Assembly: GCF_002019595.1 (NCBI RefSeq)
Contig: NZ_KV917369.1
Location: 4,108,624 to 4,172,623, forward strand
Length of the DNA: 64,000 nt
Direction: 5' to 3'
Origin: Priestia abyssalis
GTDB lineage: Bacteria > Bacillota > Bacilli > Bacillales > Bacillaceae_H
The translations under genes and the position numbers were made by a program. Positions 35,339 to 44,398 of this stretch are shown here, one piece after another. Below the pieces are notes generated by a model, which was given only the letters and a program-made list of their open reading frames with translations, was not told the DNA's origin and did not search any database. Position 1 is the stretch's first letter. Each line of letters starts with the position of its first letter.

Positions 35339-36562
35339 CTATTGGTTTATTCCTTTCTCCCTCATTTTCAAAGAAACGGTCCGTTGCTGTCCATCACGGT
35401 AAAGCTTCATTTCCACACTTTTTCCCATCGATGTTTTCGTATAAAGATATTTCCTTAGTTCACCTATGTTGTTCACTTTCGTTCCATCTATCGACACGAT
35501 GACATCTTTTTCTTTCAATCCTGCTTCTGCTCCAGGAGAAAAAGGCTCCACTGCCGTGATAACCACACCTTGATGCACTTCTTGGGGCAAACGCAGCTGA
35601 TCGTTTAAAACATAGTCCGGAAGCTCATTGATATTTTGAAGTCCTACCCCAATGTACGGACGCTTCACTTCCCCGCCTTCCATTAAATCATTGACAATCG
35701 GAACAACGTCATTGCTCGGAATGGCAAACCCGAGCCCTTCTACTCCACTTTGCGAAATTTTCAAGCTATTAATTCCCACGACTTGTCCCGCACTATTAAT
35801 TAAGGCACCACCGCTGTTTCCCGGATTAATGGCCGCATCTGTTTGAATAACATTCAAATCCCATTCACCTTGTGAAGTAGAGACAGAAATCGTTCGTTCC
35901 GTTCCGCTTATGATGCCCTGAGTAACCGTTCGGGAAAATTGCAGTCCAAGTGGATTTCCAATCGCCGCTACTTGTTCACCCGGTCGAAGCTTCGATGAAT
36001 CTCCAAAATTCGCCACCTTCGTTGCATACTTGCTTTCTATCTCCAAAACGGCCAAATCTGTCAGTGAATCTACCCCTACAATTTTTGCGGGAACCTTTTC
36101 TCCGCTTATAAGAGAAATTTCTACCTTATCGGCCCCTTCCACCACATGATTATTTGTGACGATATAAGCACGGCCACCGGACTTTTTAAAAATGACGCCG
36201 GATCCTGTCCCGCTTTCTGTTTGCTGCTGATCATTTGAATAAAAATTGGAGGCTTGTTGATAATTGACAACTCCGACGACAGCAGGGGACACTTGTTCAA
36301 TGGTGTCGATCATGCCGCCTGATGGGGATGATGTTTGCTGAATTTGAACTTCCCCCTTCGATGATTCCTTGCTTGCGGCTGCTGCCGCGTTCTCTGTTTG
36401 CGGTTGGGAAGCGATATGGATCACCCCGAGCGAAGAACCGGCATAGAGGGTAAGGATACTTCCAAAAACTGCCCCGCTCAAAGAAGAAAGCCATACTTTC
36501 GATTTTCGTTTCGTTCTCGTTTGTTCATTTTCTTTTACATCTATTTTTTCATTCATCTCCAT
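35339..36562 (-). CDS. htrB: Membrane-anchored HtrA-type serine protease
   Basis: Surface quality-control protease of the S1C family, about 407 residues. An N-terminal cytoplasmic tail and one membrane helix (VWLSSLSGAVFGSILTLYAG) precede the trypsin-like domain with catalytic His in TNNHVVEGA, Asp in DSLTDLAVLEI and Ser in NPGNSGGALI, then one PDZ domain (PYIGVGLQNI to the end). It is divergent from cssRS, the arrangement of B. subtilis htrB, so induction by secretion stress through CssR is expected. The ATG at 36562 fits the aaaggtgg site. Confidence 0.9.
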   Translation of the reverse strand: MEMNEKIDVKENEQTRTKRKSKVWLSSLSGAVFGSILTLYAGSSLGVIHIASQPQTENAAAAASKESSKGEVQIQQTSSPSGGMIDTIEQVSPAVVGVVNYQQASNFYSNDQQQTESGTGSGVIFKKSGGRAYIVTNNHVVEGADKVEISLISGEKVPAKIVGVDSLTDLAVLEIESKYATKVANFGDSSKLRPGEQVAAIGNPLGLQFSRTVTQGIISGTERTISVSTSQGEWDLNVIQTDAAINPGNSGGALINSAGQVVGINSLKISQSGVEGLGFAIPSNDVVPIVNDLMEGGEVKRPYIGVGLQNINELPDYVLNDQLRLPQEVHQGVVITAVEPFSPGAEAGLKEKDVIVSIDGTKVNNIGELRKYLYTKTSMGKSVEMKLYRDGQQRTVSLKMREKGINQ

Positions 36563-36655
36563 GTTCATAACCACCTTTTTTGTCTCGTTTATTGATGGTT
36601 TTACTGTAAATCATAAGTTTGGGATAAAAATGAGAAGATTATGGGAAATTGTCAA

Positions 36656-36805
36656 AGAGGATGCATCAAAAGGTATGAATCATACCTTTTGATGCATCCT
36701 CTTGAAAAGACCCGTTAGGAGAATCCAGTAAAATCAAGGATTTGATGACGGGTCCTTTCAAAAAAATAATTTTTGCAGACTATTTAGGAATTATGTAACA
36801 GCCAC
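36656..36805. repeat. Dispersed repeat family A copy between divergent promoters (A6)
   Basis: Hairpin 1 (AGGATGCATCAAAAGGTATG with the complementary arm), palindrome TTGAAAAGACCCGTTAGG ... GACGGGTCCTTTCAA, and tail GAATTATGTAACAGCC. It lies between htrB and cssR, which are transcribed away from each other, so it terminates neither gene. Confidence 0.85.
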
Positions 36806-36945
36806 GAGACAGAAGAGCTGAAAGAGAAGAGAAATCAATCATAAAAGTTAAAAATTCTGTATGTATTCATATATAATGATGGTTGAGAAGTTTTAACTGA
36901 ACATCTTCGTCCTCGAGGGTTCAATTATATATAGGAGTGAGGATT

Positions 36946-37617
36946 ATGTCATTTACGATTTACCTTGTGGAAGATGAGGAGAACTTGAATCATGTGTTAG
37001 CTTCCTATTTGAAAAAGGAAGGATGGACGGTGAAATTCTTTTCCACCGGGGAAGACGCACAGAAATTCATTTCACCGCCGCCCCATCTATGGATATTGGA
37101 TATTATGCTGCCAGACATTGATGGTTATCAGTTAATTCGAGAAATAAAAGCGGCGTCACCTAATGTTCCCGTCATCTTCATTTCAGCAAGAGATGCAGAT
37201 ATTGACCGCATTCTTGGCCTTGAAATGGGAAGCGATGATTATTTAGCCAAGCCTTTTCTTCCCCGCGAACTTGTCATTCGTGTTCAAAAGCTGCTTGGCC
37301 GCATTTATGGAAGTCAGGCTCAACAATCGAATCTTTTGCCGTTAGCCCCGTATACAATTGATCTTAATGTCCGCCTTGTTTATAAGAATGGGAAAAGCCT
37401 CGATTTGACTTCAAAGGAATTCGACTTATTAGTCACATTAGCCCAAAATCAAGGCCAGGCTTTTTCAAGAGAACAACTTTTAAATCATATATGGGGAGAA
37501 GATTACTATGGTACAGACCGGGTTGTGGACGATCTTGTAAGGAGACTGCGTAAAAAACTGCCGGATTTACGTGTTGAAACGATTTACGGCTATGGATACA
37601 GGATGACAAAATTATGA
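36946..37617 (+). CDS. cssR: OmpR-family response regulator CssR
   Basis: Secretion-stress regulator of 223 residues. Receiver domain with acidic pocket EDEEN, phosphorylated Asp in WILDIMLPD and Lys in YLAKPFLP, then a winged-helix DNA-binding domain (LTSKEFDLLVTLAQNQGQ, VVDDLVRRLRKKL, YGYGYRM). It activates htrA/htrB-type genes in B. subtilis. A frame opens nine bases earlier at a GTG, but the aggag site favours the ATG at 36946. It overlaps cssS by 4 bp. Confidence 0.92.
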   Translation: MSFTIYLVEDEENLNHVLASYLKKEGWTVKFFSTGEDAQKFISPPPHLWILDIMLPDIDGYQLIREIKAASPNVPVIFISARDADIDRILGLEMGSDDYLAKPFLPRELVIRVQKLLGRIYGSQAQQSNLLPLAPYTIDLNVRLVYKNGKSLDLTSKEFDLLVTLAQNQGQAFSREQLLNHIWGEDYYGTDRVVDDLVRRLRKKLPDLRVETIYGYGYRMTKL

Positions 37618-38987
37618 AAAACAAACCATTAGCCCTGCAAATATGGTTGGTGATTTCAGGTATCTTACTGGTTATTTCCTTATTATTGGTCGTATTATTT
37701 CCAACCACGCTCCGAAACTTTTTTACGGATGATATTTACACCAAAATCGAAAATGAGCAGCTCACTTTAATGGAATACGCTCTTTCGGGACGAGCAGAGG
37801 AAAGATTTTTCGGTCTTAATGAGTCATCATCCTTTGATAGTCGGACAGTTGATCATCTTCTTCTCCCTGTATATTCGAGCTATTCGCTTATTTCCGGCTC
37901 TCTTCCAGCCGAATTTTTGAGAGAAACCCAAATTCTCGCAGCCAATCAAAAGAAAGTGGTAGAAAGATACTCGGAAGATTTAGGGGAAAGCACATTCTTT
38001 TATGTCATTCGAAAAGCTTCTGTAAACGGACAGCCTGCTTTTTTGCTTTCTTACACATCGGATTCTTATCGCAATGATTTAGTGTATACGCTCTTTAAAC
38101 AGCTTTTGCTTATTATGACGATTGTATTTTTATTCAGCTGGATTCCTTCCATCTGGCTTGCCAAATACTTGACGCGCCCACTTGTCACGCTTGAACAGCA
38201 TGTTCGAAAAATCGCACAGCAAGATTGGCATGAGTCTGTATCGGTTAATCGAAACGATGAAATTGGAAAGCTAGGACTTACCATTGAACAAATGCGGGAA
38301 AAACTAGTACGCAAAGACGAAGCACAGCAAGCGCTTCTGCAAAATATCTCCCATGATTTAAAAACACCTGTCATGGTGATCCGCAGCTACGCTCAATCAA
38401 TCAACGACGGCATCTATCCTAAAGGGGACTTACTGGGGACTGTAAAAGTAATTGAAGCCGAAGCGGAGCGACTCGAAAAAAAAATCAAGAATCTCCTATA
38501 CATGACAAAGCTCGATTACTTATCAACTCGAAAGCCGGTCAGAAATAAGATTGATTTAATGACGCTCGTTTGCAAAGCAGCAGACCGCTTCCGAGGTACA
38601 CGCCTTGAACTTGAATGGGATATACACACGATGTTCTCTCCGGCCATCATTGAAGGAGATGAAGATCAGTGGGATATCGTCATTGACAATCTGCTTGAAA
38701 ACCAATTGCGTTATGCCGCCTCACGCATTGGGATTTTCATTGACAGGACTACCTTTCAACAACGACCATTCATCCTGTTGAAGGTGTGGAACGACGGACC
38801 GCATATTGAACGAGCCGTACTGGACAGGCTATTCGAGCCATTTTCCAAAGGCAGCAAAGGAGAATTCGGCATCGGCCTTAGCATCGTCAAACGGATTGTC
38901 TCTTTCCACGAAGCCGACATTTGGGTAACAAATGAAAAAGACGGCCCTGCTTTTTACATTCGAATACCGGCAGATGAAAAAGCGTAA
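37614..38987 (+). CDS. cssS: Secretion-stress sensor histidine kinase CssS
   Basis: 457-residue membrane kinase that senses misfolded or overproduced secreted protein. Two membrane helices (IWLVISGILLVISLLLVVLF and LLLIMTIVFLFSWIPSIWLA) flank an extracellular domain, then HAMP, the H-box LLQNISHDLKTPVMVIRSYA, N-box IVIDNLLENQLRYA and G-boxes including GEFGIGLSIVKRIV. The start MKNKPLALQIWLVISGILL matches B. subtilis CssS closely, which together with the neighbouring HtrA protease fixes the identity. Confidence 0.95.
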   Translation: MKNKPLALQIWLVISGILLVISLLLVVLFPTTLRNFFTDDIYTKIENEQLTLMEYALSGRAEERFFGLNESSSFDSRTVDHLLLPVYSSYSLISGSLPAEFLRETQILAANQKKVVERYSEDLGESTFFYVIRKASVNGQPAFLLSYTSDSYRNDLVYTLFKQLLLIMTIVFLFSWIPSIWLAKYLTRPLVTLEQHVRKIAQQDWHESVSVNRNDEIGKLGLTIEQMREKLVRKDEAQQALLQNISHDLKTPVMVIRSYAQSINDGIYPKGDLLGTVKVIEAEAERLEKKIKNLLYMTKLDYLSTRKPVRNKIDLMTLVCKAADRFRGTRLELEWDIHTMFSPAIIEGDEDQWDIVIDNLLENQLRYAASRIGIFIDRTTFQQRPFILLKVWNDGPHIERAVLDRLFEPFSKGSKGEFGIGLSIVKRIVSFHEADIWVTNEKDGPAFYIRIPADEKA

Positions 38988-39001
38988 AGTAACTCATCTA
39001 G

Positions 39002-39097
39002 AAATCTCTAATAGACCACAAAAACTGATTTTACTGAAAGGCCCCGTCACATAATCCCTTGGTTTTATCGGATTTTCATGACGGGTTTTTTCAGTTA
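39002..39097. repeat. Dispersed repeat family A, partial copy (A7)
   Basis: CTAATAGACCACAAAAACTG, then the palindrome TTACTGAAAGGCCCCGTCA ... CATGACGGGTTTTTTCAG. Same orientation as A1 and missing the first hairpin. It lies between convergent cssS and a small minus-strand gene. Confidence 0.8.
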
Positions 39098-39313
39098 GAA
39101 ATTATTGTTTTGCTGGCCCAATTCTTTCGCTGATATCATTTGGTTGGCTTCCTCTAACATATGGTGTTCCTCCACTGAACCTCCCGGAGAATAGCTCTGG
39201 GCTGCATATGGATTTTCGCTTTTTGCTTGAAAGTTCATTGAAAAATCGGGATTGAGCGGCGTATCCATTGATAGTTCTCTTCCACTTTCTGCATTAGATA
39301 ACTCTTCCTTCAT
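39095..39313 (-). CDS. Small polar hypothetical protein
   Basis: 72 residues after a ggaggt site. Acidic, rich in Ser, Asn, Gln, Glu and Met (MDTPLNPDFSMNFQAKSENP), no membrane helix and no Cys. The composition recalls small Bacillus spore-associated or stress proteins, but no family is recognised. The frame is open from 39346; the ATG at 39313 fits the ribosome binding site. Confidence 0.6.
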   Translation of the reverse strand: MKEELSNAESGRELSMDTPLNPDFSMNFQAKSENPYAAQSYSPGGSVEEHHMLEEANQMISAKELGQQNNNF

Positions 39314-39472
39314 CACGTCCACCTCCGTAATCATTAGTGTATCCAAATTAACTCATTTTATTTTCATTATTATACAACTGGGTATTTAAGGGAAAAATAC
39401 ATTACACCATAAAAATCAACATGTGATATCATTGAATTGTGAAAAAATTCCCTAGATTGGAGGAGGAAGCCA

Positions 39473-39868
39473 ATAGAGCGAATTATCCTATTTGACGGTG
39501 TTTGCAATTTTTGCGACGGAGCCGTTCAATTTATTATAAAGCGAGATCCGAAAGCGCATTTTTCATTCGCCTCCTTGCAATCGAAACCCGGGCAAAATTT
39601 ACTTATAAAATGGGAACTTCCAACCGATACATTCAATAGCATGGTCTATGTAAAAGAAAATCGCGTCTACATGAAGTCAACTGCTGCCCTAAAAATTGCC
39701 CGCGAATTAAAGGGGTTCTGGCCATTGTTATATGTACTTATCCTCATCCCTAAGCCGATACGCGATATAGCATATGACCTGATTGCGAAAAATCGCTATA
39801 AATGGTTCGGCCAAAAAGACGAGTGCATGGTTCCAAGTCCTGACGTTCGAAAAAGATTTTTGTCATAG
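39473..39868 (+). CDS. DCC-family thiol-disulfide oxidoreductase, apparent ATA start
   Basis: 131-residue protein of the DCC/YuxK family (DUF393). It begins ERIILFDGVCNFCDGAVQFI with the CxxC redox pair, then FSFASLQSK and a hydrophobic ELKGFWPLLYVLILIP segment, ending with a second Cys (DECMVPSPDVRKRF). The expected start, four residues before ILFDGVC, is ATA at 39473, six bases after a very strong ggaggagg site; no ATG, GTG or TTG lies in frame near it. The first in-frame alternative start, TTG at 39575, would remove the CxxC. Confidence 0.8.
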   Translation: MERIILFDGVCNFCDGAVQFIIKRDPKAHFSFASLQSKPGQNLLIKWELPTDTFNSMVYVKENRVYMKSTAALKIARELKGFWPLLYVLILIPKPIRDIAYDLIAKNRYKWFGQKDECMVPSPDVRKRFLS

Positions 39869-39918
39869 TGGGATGGAACATAGAAAAAGACAGCTTTACA
39901 ATGAGAGGGGATAAAAAA

Positions 39919-41202
39919 GTGAACAAAAATATAAGAAGATGGGGTCAAATGTTACTGGTATTCATTCTTGTACTCGGAGGATTGTCCCCGGCTTCAGCCA
40001 GTACAAAAGAAGGCATTCATTATGTGGCACTGGGTGATTCACTGACGGCCGGACAGACACCATACCGGCAATGGGATAAAGGTTACGCTGATTTTGTCGC
40101 TGATTACCTGGATAAAAAAGGCCATCTCGGCGCGTTTACGAAAGAATTTGCTGTTTCCGGCTATACGTCCAGTGATTTACTGCATGATATCGAAACGAAC
40201 AAAAAGGGAAAATCGTCAACCATTCAAGAAGCCATCACAAATGCTGATATGATTACCATCCATGTCGGAGCAAATGATTTTTTACGGGAAGCGAACTTTG
40301 ATTATGAAAACGAAAAAGTGACCATTGATCCAGGCAAGGTTCCTGCGCTTATCAAACAAGTGACAGAAAATGTGAGCACCATCTTGCAGCATATTTTGGT
40401 GATGAATCCATATGCGAAGGTGTATGTGCTCGGGTATTACTATCCGTTTCCCCACTTGGAGAACCCCGAGCAGGAACGCACCCTTCGCATGATAAACTCT
40501 CTTATTAACAATGCACTCATGCTAACGTCAGGGAAAAATGGGACAGATTATATTTCATTTGAAAACTTATTTGATACATATCCTGCTGCTTACTTGCCGA
40601 ACGTCAAAGATATTCACCCTTCCCTGGATGGATACGGGTTCATGGCATCTGAATTTTTGAGGCAATCTAACATTTCGGCCTTCTTTAAAGATGTACCGAA
40701 TGAATTTTGGGCCGCCAAAGAAATTCATTATCTTGCTTATAAGGACATCCTGAAAAGCAGCGATTCGGGCATATATGCTCCGAACGATGCGATTACAAGA
40801 GCTGATGCTGCCAGCATGCTTGTCGGTTCCATTATTTTGGATAAATCCATGCCGTTGGACCCTGGATTTAAGGACGTTCCCAACACGCATGAAGCCTATT
40901 ATGCAATCGCCAAATTGACGCAAATGGGCATTTTCCAAAAAGGAGAAAGGTTCCATCCCGAAAAAGAACTGACGCGTGCGCAAATGGCCAAAATCTTTAC
41001 GCTTGCCTTTCAATTGCAAGCCTCCTCACCGAAAGAATTCAAGGACATCCCAACTTCTTTCTGGGCTAAAAAATACGTGGATGCCATTGCCTCTAACCAT
41101 GTAGCCATCGGCTATACTGATGGGACGTTTAAACCGAACAGCTCTACGACGCGTGCCCAATTTGCCGCCTTTTTATACCGGAGTTTACATGTGCAGCAAT
41201 AA
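39919..41202 (+). CDS. Surface GDSL (SGNH) esterase with three SLH domains
   Basis: About 427 residues, secreted and wall-attached. Signal peptide (MLLVFILVLGGLSPASA), then an SGNH hydrolase domain with the nucleophile in YVALGDSLTAG, block III GANDFLREA and catalytic DIHP near residue 230, then three SLH repeats (FFKDVPNEFWAAKEIHYLA, PGFKDVPNTHEAYYAIAKL, TPSFWAKKYVDAIAS and YTDGTFKPNSS). It probably cleaves an ester on cell-surface or environmental substrates. GTG 39919 follows gagagggg; an upstream ATG at 39868 overlaps the DCC gene but has no good site. Confidence 0.88.
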   Translation: MNKNIRRWGQMLLVFILVLGGLSPASASTKEGIHYVALGDSLTAGQTPYRQWDKGYADFVADYLDKKGHLGAFTKEFAVSGYTSSDLLHDIETNKKGKSSTIQEAITNADMITIHVGANDFLREANFDYENEKVTIDPGKVPALIKQVTENVSTILQHILVMNPYAKVYVLGYYYPFPHLENPEQERTLRMINSLINNALMLTSGKNGTDYISFENLFDTYPAAYLPNVKDIHPSLDGYGFMASEFLRQSNISAFFKDVPNEFWAAKEIHYLAYKDILKSSDSGIYAPNDAITRADAASMLVGSIILDKSMPLDPGFKDVPNTHEAYYAIAKLTQMGIFQKGERFHPEKELTRAQMAKIFTLAFQLQASSPKEFKDIPTSFWAKKYVDAIASNHVAIGYTDGTFKPNSSTTRAQFAAFLYRSLHVQQ

Positions 41203-41207
41203 AAAAG

Positions 41208-41263
41208 AAAGGACCCGTCATAAGAATCCAGTAAAATGAAGGATTCCATGACGGGTCTTTTCA
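41208..41263 (+). terminator. Family A palindrome acting as terminator (A8)
   Basis: AAAGGACCCGTCATAAGAAT through ATTCCATGACGGGTCTTTT, starting five bases after the GDSL-SLH stop codon. Only the central palindrome of family A is present. Confidence 0.8.
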
Positions 41264-41303
41264 ACAAAAAACATTTTGATTATGTATTTAAGGTTTATTA
41301 ACT

Positions 41304-41682
41304 CTACTTTTCTTCATTGTCCAGCTGCGGCTCCTAGCTCCGCACGGGAAAAGATGATTGCTCTCATAAGGCAAAAAACGCCTTATGAATCAATCCCTAT
41401 TTCCCTCACGAGCTGAACAGTCGCCTCCACTTTTCTTCATGTCCAGCTGCGGCTCCTAGCTCCGCACGGGAAAAGATGATTGCTCTCATAAGGCAAAAAA
41501 CGCCTTATGAATCAATCCCTATTTCCCTCACGAGCTGAACAGTCGCCTCCACTTTTCTTTATTGTCCAGCTGCGCAAGCTACAATCCTACGGTCATTTCA
41601 CTCCTTCCTACAGAAGCAAAAAGCGCTTCTTTGTCAGGAGTTCCAATACCCTATGGATGCGAACGAGCTTGCTCCGCTTTTC
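41304..41682. repeat. Repeat family B, tandem copies
   Basis: Two almost identical units of about 122 bp (CCAGCTGCGGCTCCTAGCTC at 41321 and 41443, each with AAAAGATGATTGCTCTCATA and AGCTGAACAGTCGCCTCC) are followed by a third, different unit from 41566 (CCAGCTGCGCAAGCTACAAT ... GAGCTTGCTCCGCTTTTCC). Both unit types recur at 61136-61410. They fill the gap up to the AEC transporter stop codon. Confidence 0.85.
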
Positions 41683-42585
41683 CTAAAGCACAATCATAAA
41701 AATGACAGGCAATGTCGCCAAGCTCAGCGATGTGCTGATAAGGGTGGCACTTGAAACAAAATCTGGCTCTGTATTGAACTGCAAAGCATACATTGTCGTA
41801 TTTGCCGCTGTCGGCATAGCCGCCATAATAATCATGATTTGCTTCATCATATCGTCTACTGGCAAAAATAATGTCAACACGTACGCAATCATGGGAGAAA
41901 CCGCAAGCCTTAAAAGCAGCGACAACGATATTTTGTCTTTCGCCAAATTGCCGATCGAGATTTTGGCAAGCTGCATTCCGAGCACAATCATAATGGTTGG
42001 AATGGCCGCGTCCGCTACTAAATCAACAGCCTGCTGGACAGAACTGCCAAGGGGCAGATGGAACAATTGGAACACAACCCCGAGAAGAGCACCATACACC
42101 ATTGGCATACGCTGGACGGCACGAATGGCGGATCGTACTCCATTCCCCTCCGGACTGCCTTTTGCTGCATAATACACTCCTACTGTACACATCACAAGCG
42201 ATTGAATGACCATCAATACAATCGCATAATCCAATCCTGCCGCTCCAAACAACAAAAGTACGACCGGCGTTCCATAGTTGCCGTTGTTCATAAAAGCGGA
42301 AGCTAGAATCATGCCGCATGTTTCAACGGTCGAATACTTCCGGACAAATGCAATCACATACACAATTATAATAATGACAAAACAAAGCGCAAACGTGTAC
42401 ATGGTCATATACAAATAATTCAAATCAAATTGCGTCGTATAAAACGTTCGGAACACAAGTACCGGTGACATTAAATAAAGTGCCATCGTTGAAATGGTTT
42501 TCGTTTCAAATCCAATCTTCTTTTGTCCGATAAATCCGAGGGCGAAAATCCCGAAAATCGGCAAAAGCACCTGGAAAAATTCCAT
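41683..42585 (-). CDS. AEC-family (auxin efflux carrier-like) transporter
   Basis: About 300 residues with ten membrane helices. N-terminal FFQVLLPIFGIFALGFIG and central NNGNYGTPVVLLLFG, which is the conserved crossing motif of the family, with C-terminal AAMPTAANTTMYALQF. Bacterial members move malate or other carboxylates, but the substrate is not clear here. The ATG at 42585 fits aaggtg better than the GTG nine bases upstream. Confidence 0.88.
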   Translation of the reverse strand: MEFFQVLLPIFGIFALGFIGQKKIGFETKTISTMALYLMSPVLVFRTFYTTQFDLNYLYMTMYTFALCFVIIIIVYVIAFVRKYSTVETCGMILASAFMNNGNYGTPVVLLLFGAAGLDYAIVLMVIQSLVMCTVGVYYAAKGSPEGNGVRSAIRAVQRMPMVYGALLGVVFQLFHLPLGSSVQQAVDLVADAAIPTIMIVLGMQLAKISIGNLAKDKISLSLLLRLAVSPMIAYVLTLFLPVDDMMKQIMIIMAAMPTAANTTMYALQFNTEPDFVSSATLISTSLSLATLPVIFMIVL

Positions 42586-42748
42586 CCTCTTCACCTTCGT
42601 TACATTTAATTTCTCTCTTACTACTATAACAGAAATATGTAACTATTTATCTTTCAATTTCAAAAAATTTCTTTATAGAGAATGGTTTAACTTTTGTATG
42701 CCGGGGTATATTTATTATGTACGTTTCCCCAATAGCCCAAAGAAAAAA

Positions 42749-42777
42749 GGACGCTCTTTTATGTATTAAGAGCATCC
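42749..42777. terminator. Bidirectional terminator after proC
   Basis: GGACGCTCTT pairs with AAGAGCATCC, with T6 on both strands. It serves proC on the minus strand. Nothing else is recognised in the gap 42586-42890. Confidence 0.75.
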
Positions 42778-42890
42778 TTTTTTCAATCTTTATAGTAAAG
42801 CAGCAATCTGGAATATATGCAAGTACTTCTATATACACTATATATTCGTTTTTCTTCTCAAAGACGTTAAAGGTTGCCCTCAATGGCTTC

Positions 42891-43691
42891 TTATTTTCCA
42901 AGAGCCTTTTTATTGGTTGCTTCAACCGCTTTTTGCACAATGCTGCCAAACTGATTTTCGGCAAATACCTTTAAGCCTTCCGCCGTCGCACCGCCTGGAG
43001 TCGTCACTTGCTCCCGCAATGCTGCCGGCTGCTTTTCTTTTTTCAGCATCAAGGCAGATCCGTACAGCATTTGAACGACTAGATCAGAAGCGACTTTTTC
43101 TTCCACTCCATACCCTTTGGCCGCCTCAATTAAATGTTCAGTAAATTGATAAAAGAAGGCCGGCGCGCTTCCTGTAATGGCCGTTAGATGATGGATTTCT
43201 TCTTCCGTACATTCTTGTGATTCTCCCATGCCCTTTAAAAGCATATGCAATACTTTTTTATGTTCATCCGTTGCCGATGTTCCCATTGCATAAAGGGAAA
43301 TAGATTGTCCAATCGTCGCTGCAGTGTTTGGCATAATCCAGGCCACCGGGGTATGCAGCGGCAACGACTCTTCAAGAAAAGACGGACCCATGCCAGCCGC
43401 GATTGTGACCACAAACTGCCCGGTCAAAAAACCTGAAAGCTCCGCAAGCAGCTCTTGATGGGCCACAGGCGGTGCAGCCAATACGATCACATCCGAATTT
43501 GCTACTTCAAAGCGCCAGTTATGTGTCGTCGTGACACCAAGCTTTTGCTTTAAGCGTTTCAACCTTTGGTCATCACGCTGATTCGACATAATGATTTCTT
43601 CAATTTTGGAACTCCCCGTTTTCATCAGACCTGCAGCAATGGCTTCTGCCATTCGTCCTGCTCCGATGAATAACACTCGTTGCTTTTTCAT
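42891..43691 (-). CDS. proC: Pyrroline-5-carboxylate reductase
   Basis: Last step of proline synthesis, reducing P5C with NAD(P)H. The 266-residue protein has the nucleotide-binding motif FIGAGRMAEAIAAGLMKTG (residues 8-26), IMPNTAATIGQS, GSAPAFFYQFTEHLIEAA and the ProC signature TTPGGATAEGLKV near 233-245. Bacillus has several paralogues (ProG, ProH, ProI); which one this is cannot be decided. It is followed by bshB2 in the opposite reading order on the same strand, 21 bp upstream. Confidence 0.92.
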   Translation of the reverse strand: MKKQRVLFIGAGRMAEAIAAGLMKTGSSKIEEIIMSNQRDDQRLKRLKQKLGVTTTHNWRFEVANSDVIVLAAPPVAHQELLAELSGFLTGQFVVTIAAGMGPSFLEESLPLHTPVAWIMPNTAATIGQSISLYAMGTSATDEHKKVLHMLLKGMGESQECTEEEIHHLTAITGSAPAFFYQFTEHLIEAAKGYGVEEKVASDLVVQMLYGSALMLKKEKQPAALREQVTTPGGATAEGLKVFAENQFGSIVQKAVEATNKKALGK

Positions 43692-43712
43692 ACTATCTGT
43701 TCATTCCTCTCA

Positions 43713-44381
43713 TTACTTAAAGCGATATGTCCAAAACTCTTCCTTTTCTAAAAGCCTTGTTACAAACGGACTGTTCAATAAATCTTCTGTTTTGATGCTG
43801 CCGATCATCCCCTCGATTTGAGAGCGATGCGCTTGCAAGGCAGCAATTTTCGTGTCTTTTACTTCATCGATAGAAATCACGACATCGGGTTCTCCCAACA
43901 CTTCACGGCAGCCATTGGAAAACGCGTGCGCCAGCACGACAGGGCGTTCGCTTTCCTTCATCTTCGAAACAGCACGAACAACGGCCGCGCCTGTCGCGTT
44001 ATGATCAGGATGAACAGCATAACCGGGGTAATGCGTAATAATGTATGTAGGTTTCACATCATCTATGATCGCTTTAATTTTGCCTGCGAACTCTTCTTCG
44101 TCTAGAAATTCCAGCGTTTTATCCCGCAATCCGAGCATGCGCAAATCTTGGATGTCAAGTACACGAGCAACTTCCTCCAACTCATTCTTACGAATTTGCG
44201 GCAATGTTTCACGATTGGCAAACAAAGGGCGGCCCATATTGCGGCCCATTTCTCCCAATGTCCCGCACACGTATGTAACGGGTGTTCCGATTTTCCGAGC
44301 CAATGCGACCGTACCAGCCACACCGAATGCTTCATCATCCGGATGAGGGAATACAACAAGTATATGACCTTTCATTTCCAT
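43713..44381 (-). CDS. bshB2: Bacillithiol biosynthesis deacetylase BshB2
   Basis: Zinc LmbE-type deacetylase (222 residues) that removes the acetyl group from GlcNAc-malate in bacillithiol synthesis or from bacillithiol conjugates. The zinc motif FPHPDDEAFG is at residues 10-19, and HPDHNATG carries the third ligand. It is paired with yojF as in B. subtilis yojG-yojF, which supports BshB2 over BshB1 or Bca. Confidence 0.93.
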   Translation of the reverse strand: MEMKGHILVVFPHPDDEAFGVAGTVALARKIGTPVTYVCGTLGEMGRNMGRPLFANRETLPQIRKNELEEVARVLDIQDLRMLGLRDKTLEFLDEEEFAGKIKAIIDDVKPTYIITHYPGYAVHPDHNATGAAVVRAVSKMKESERPVVLAHAFSNGCREVLGEPDVVISIDEVKDTKIAALQAHRSQIEGMIGSIKTEDLLNSPFVTRLLEKEEFWTYRFK

Positions 44382-44398
44382 ATCATCATTCTCCTTTC

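Noticed and set aside
41304..41567. Possible CRISPR array
   Set aside because: The repeat units are about 122 bp with only two to three copies and no short unique spacers; no cas gene is near.
42647..42964. 105-codon minus-strand frame before proC end
   Set aside because: It overlaps the proC 3' end in another frame and runs across a clear bidirectional terminator.
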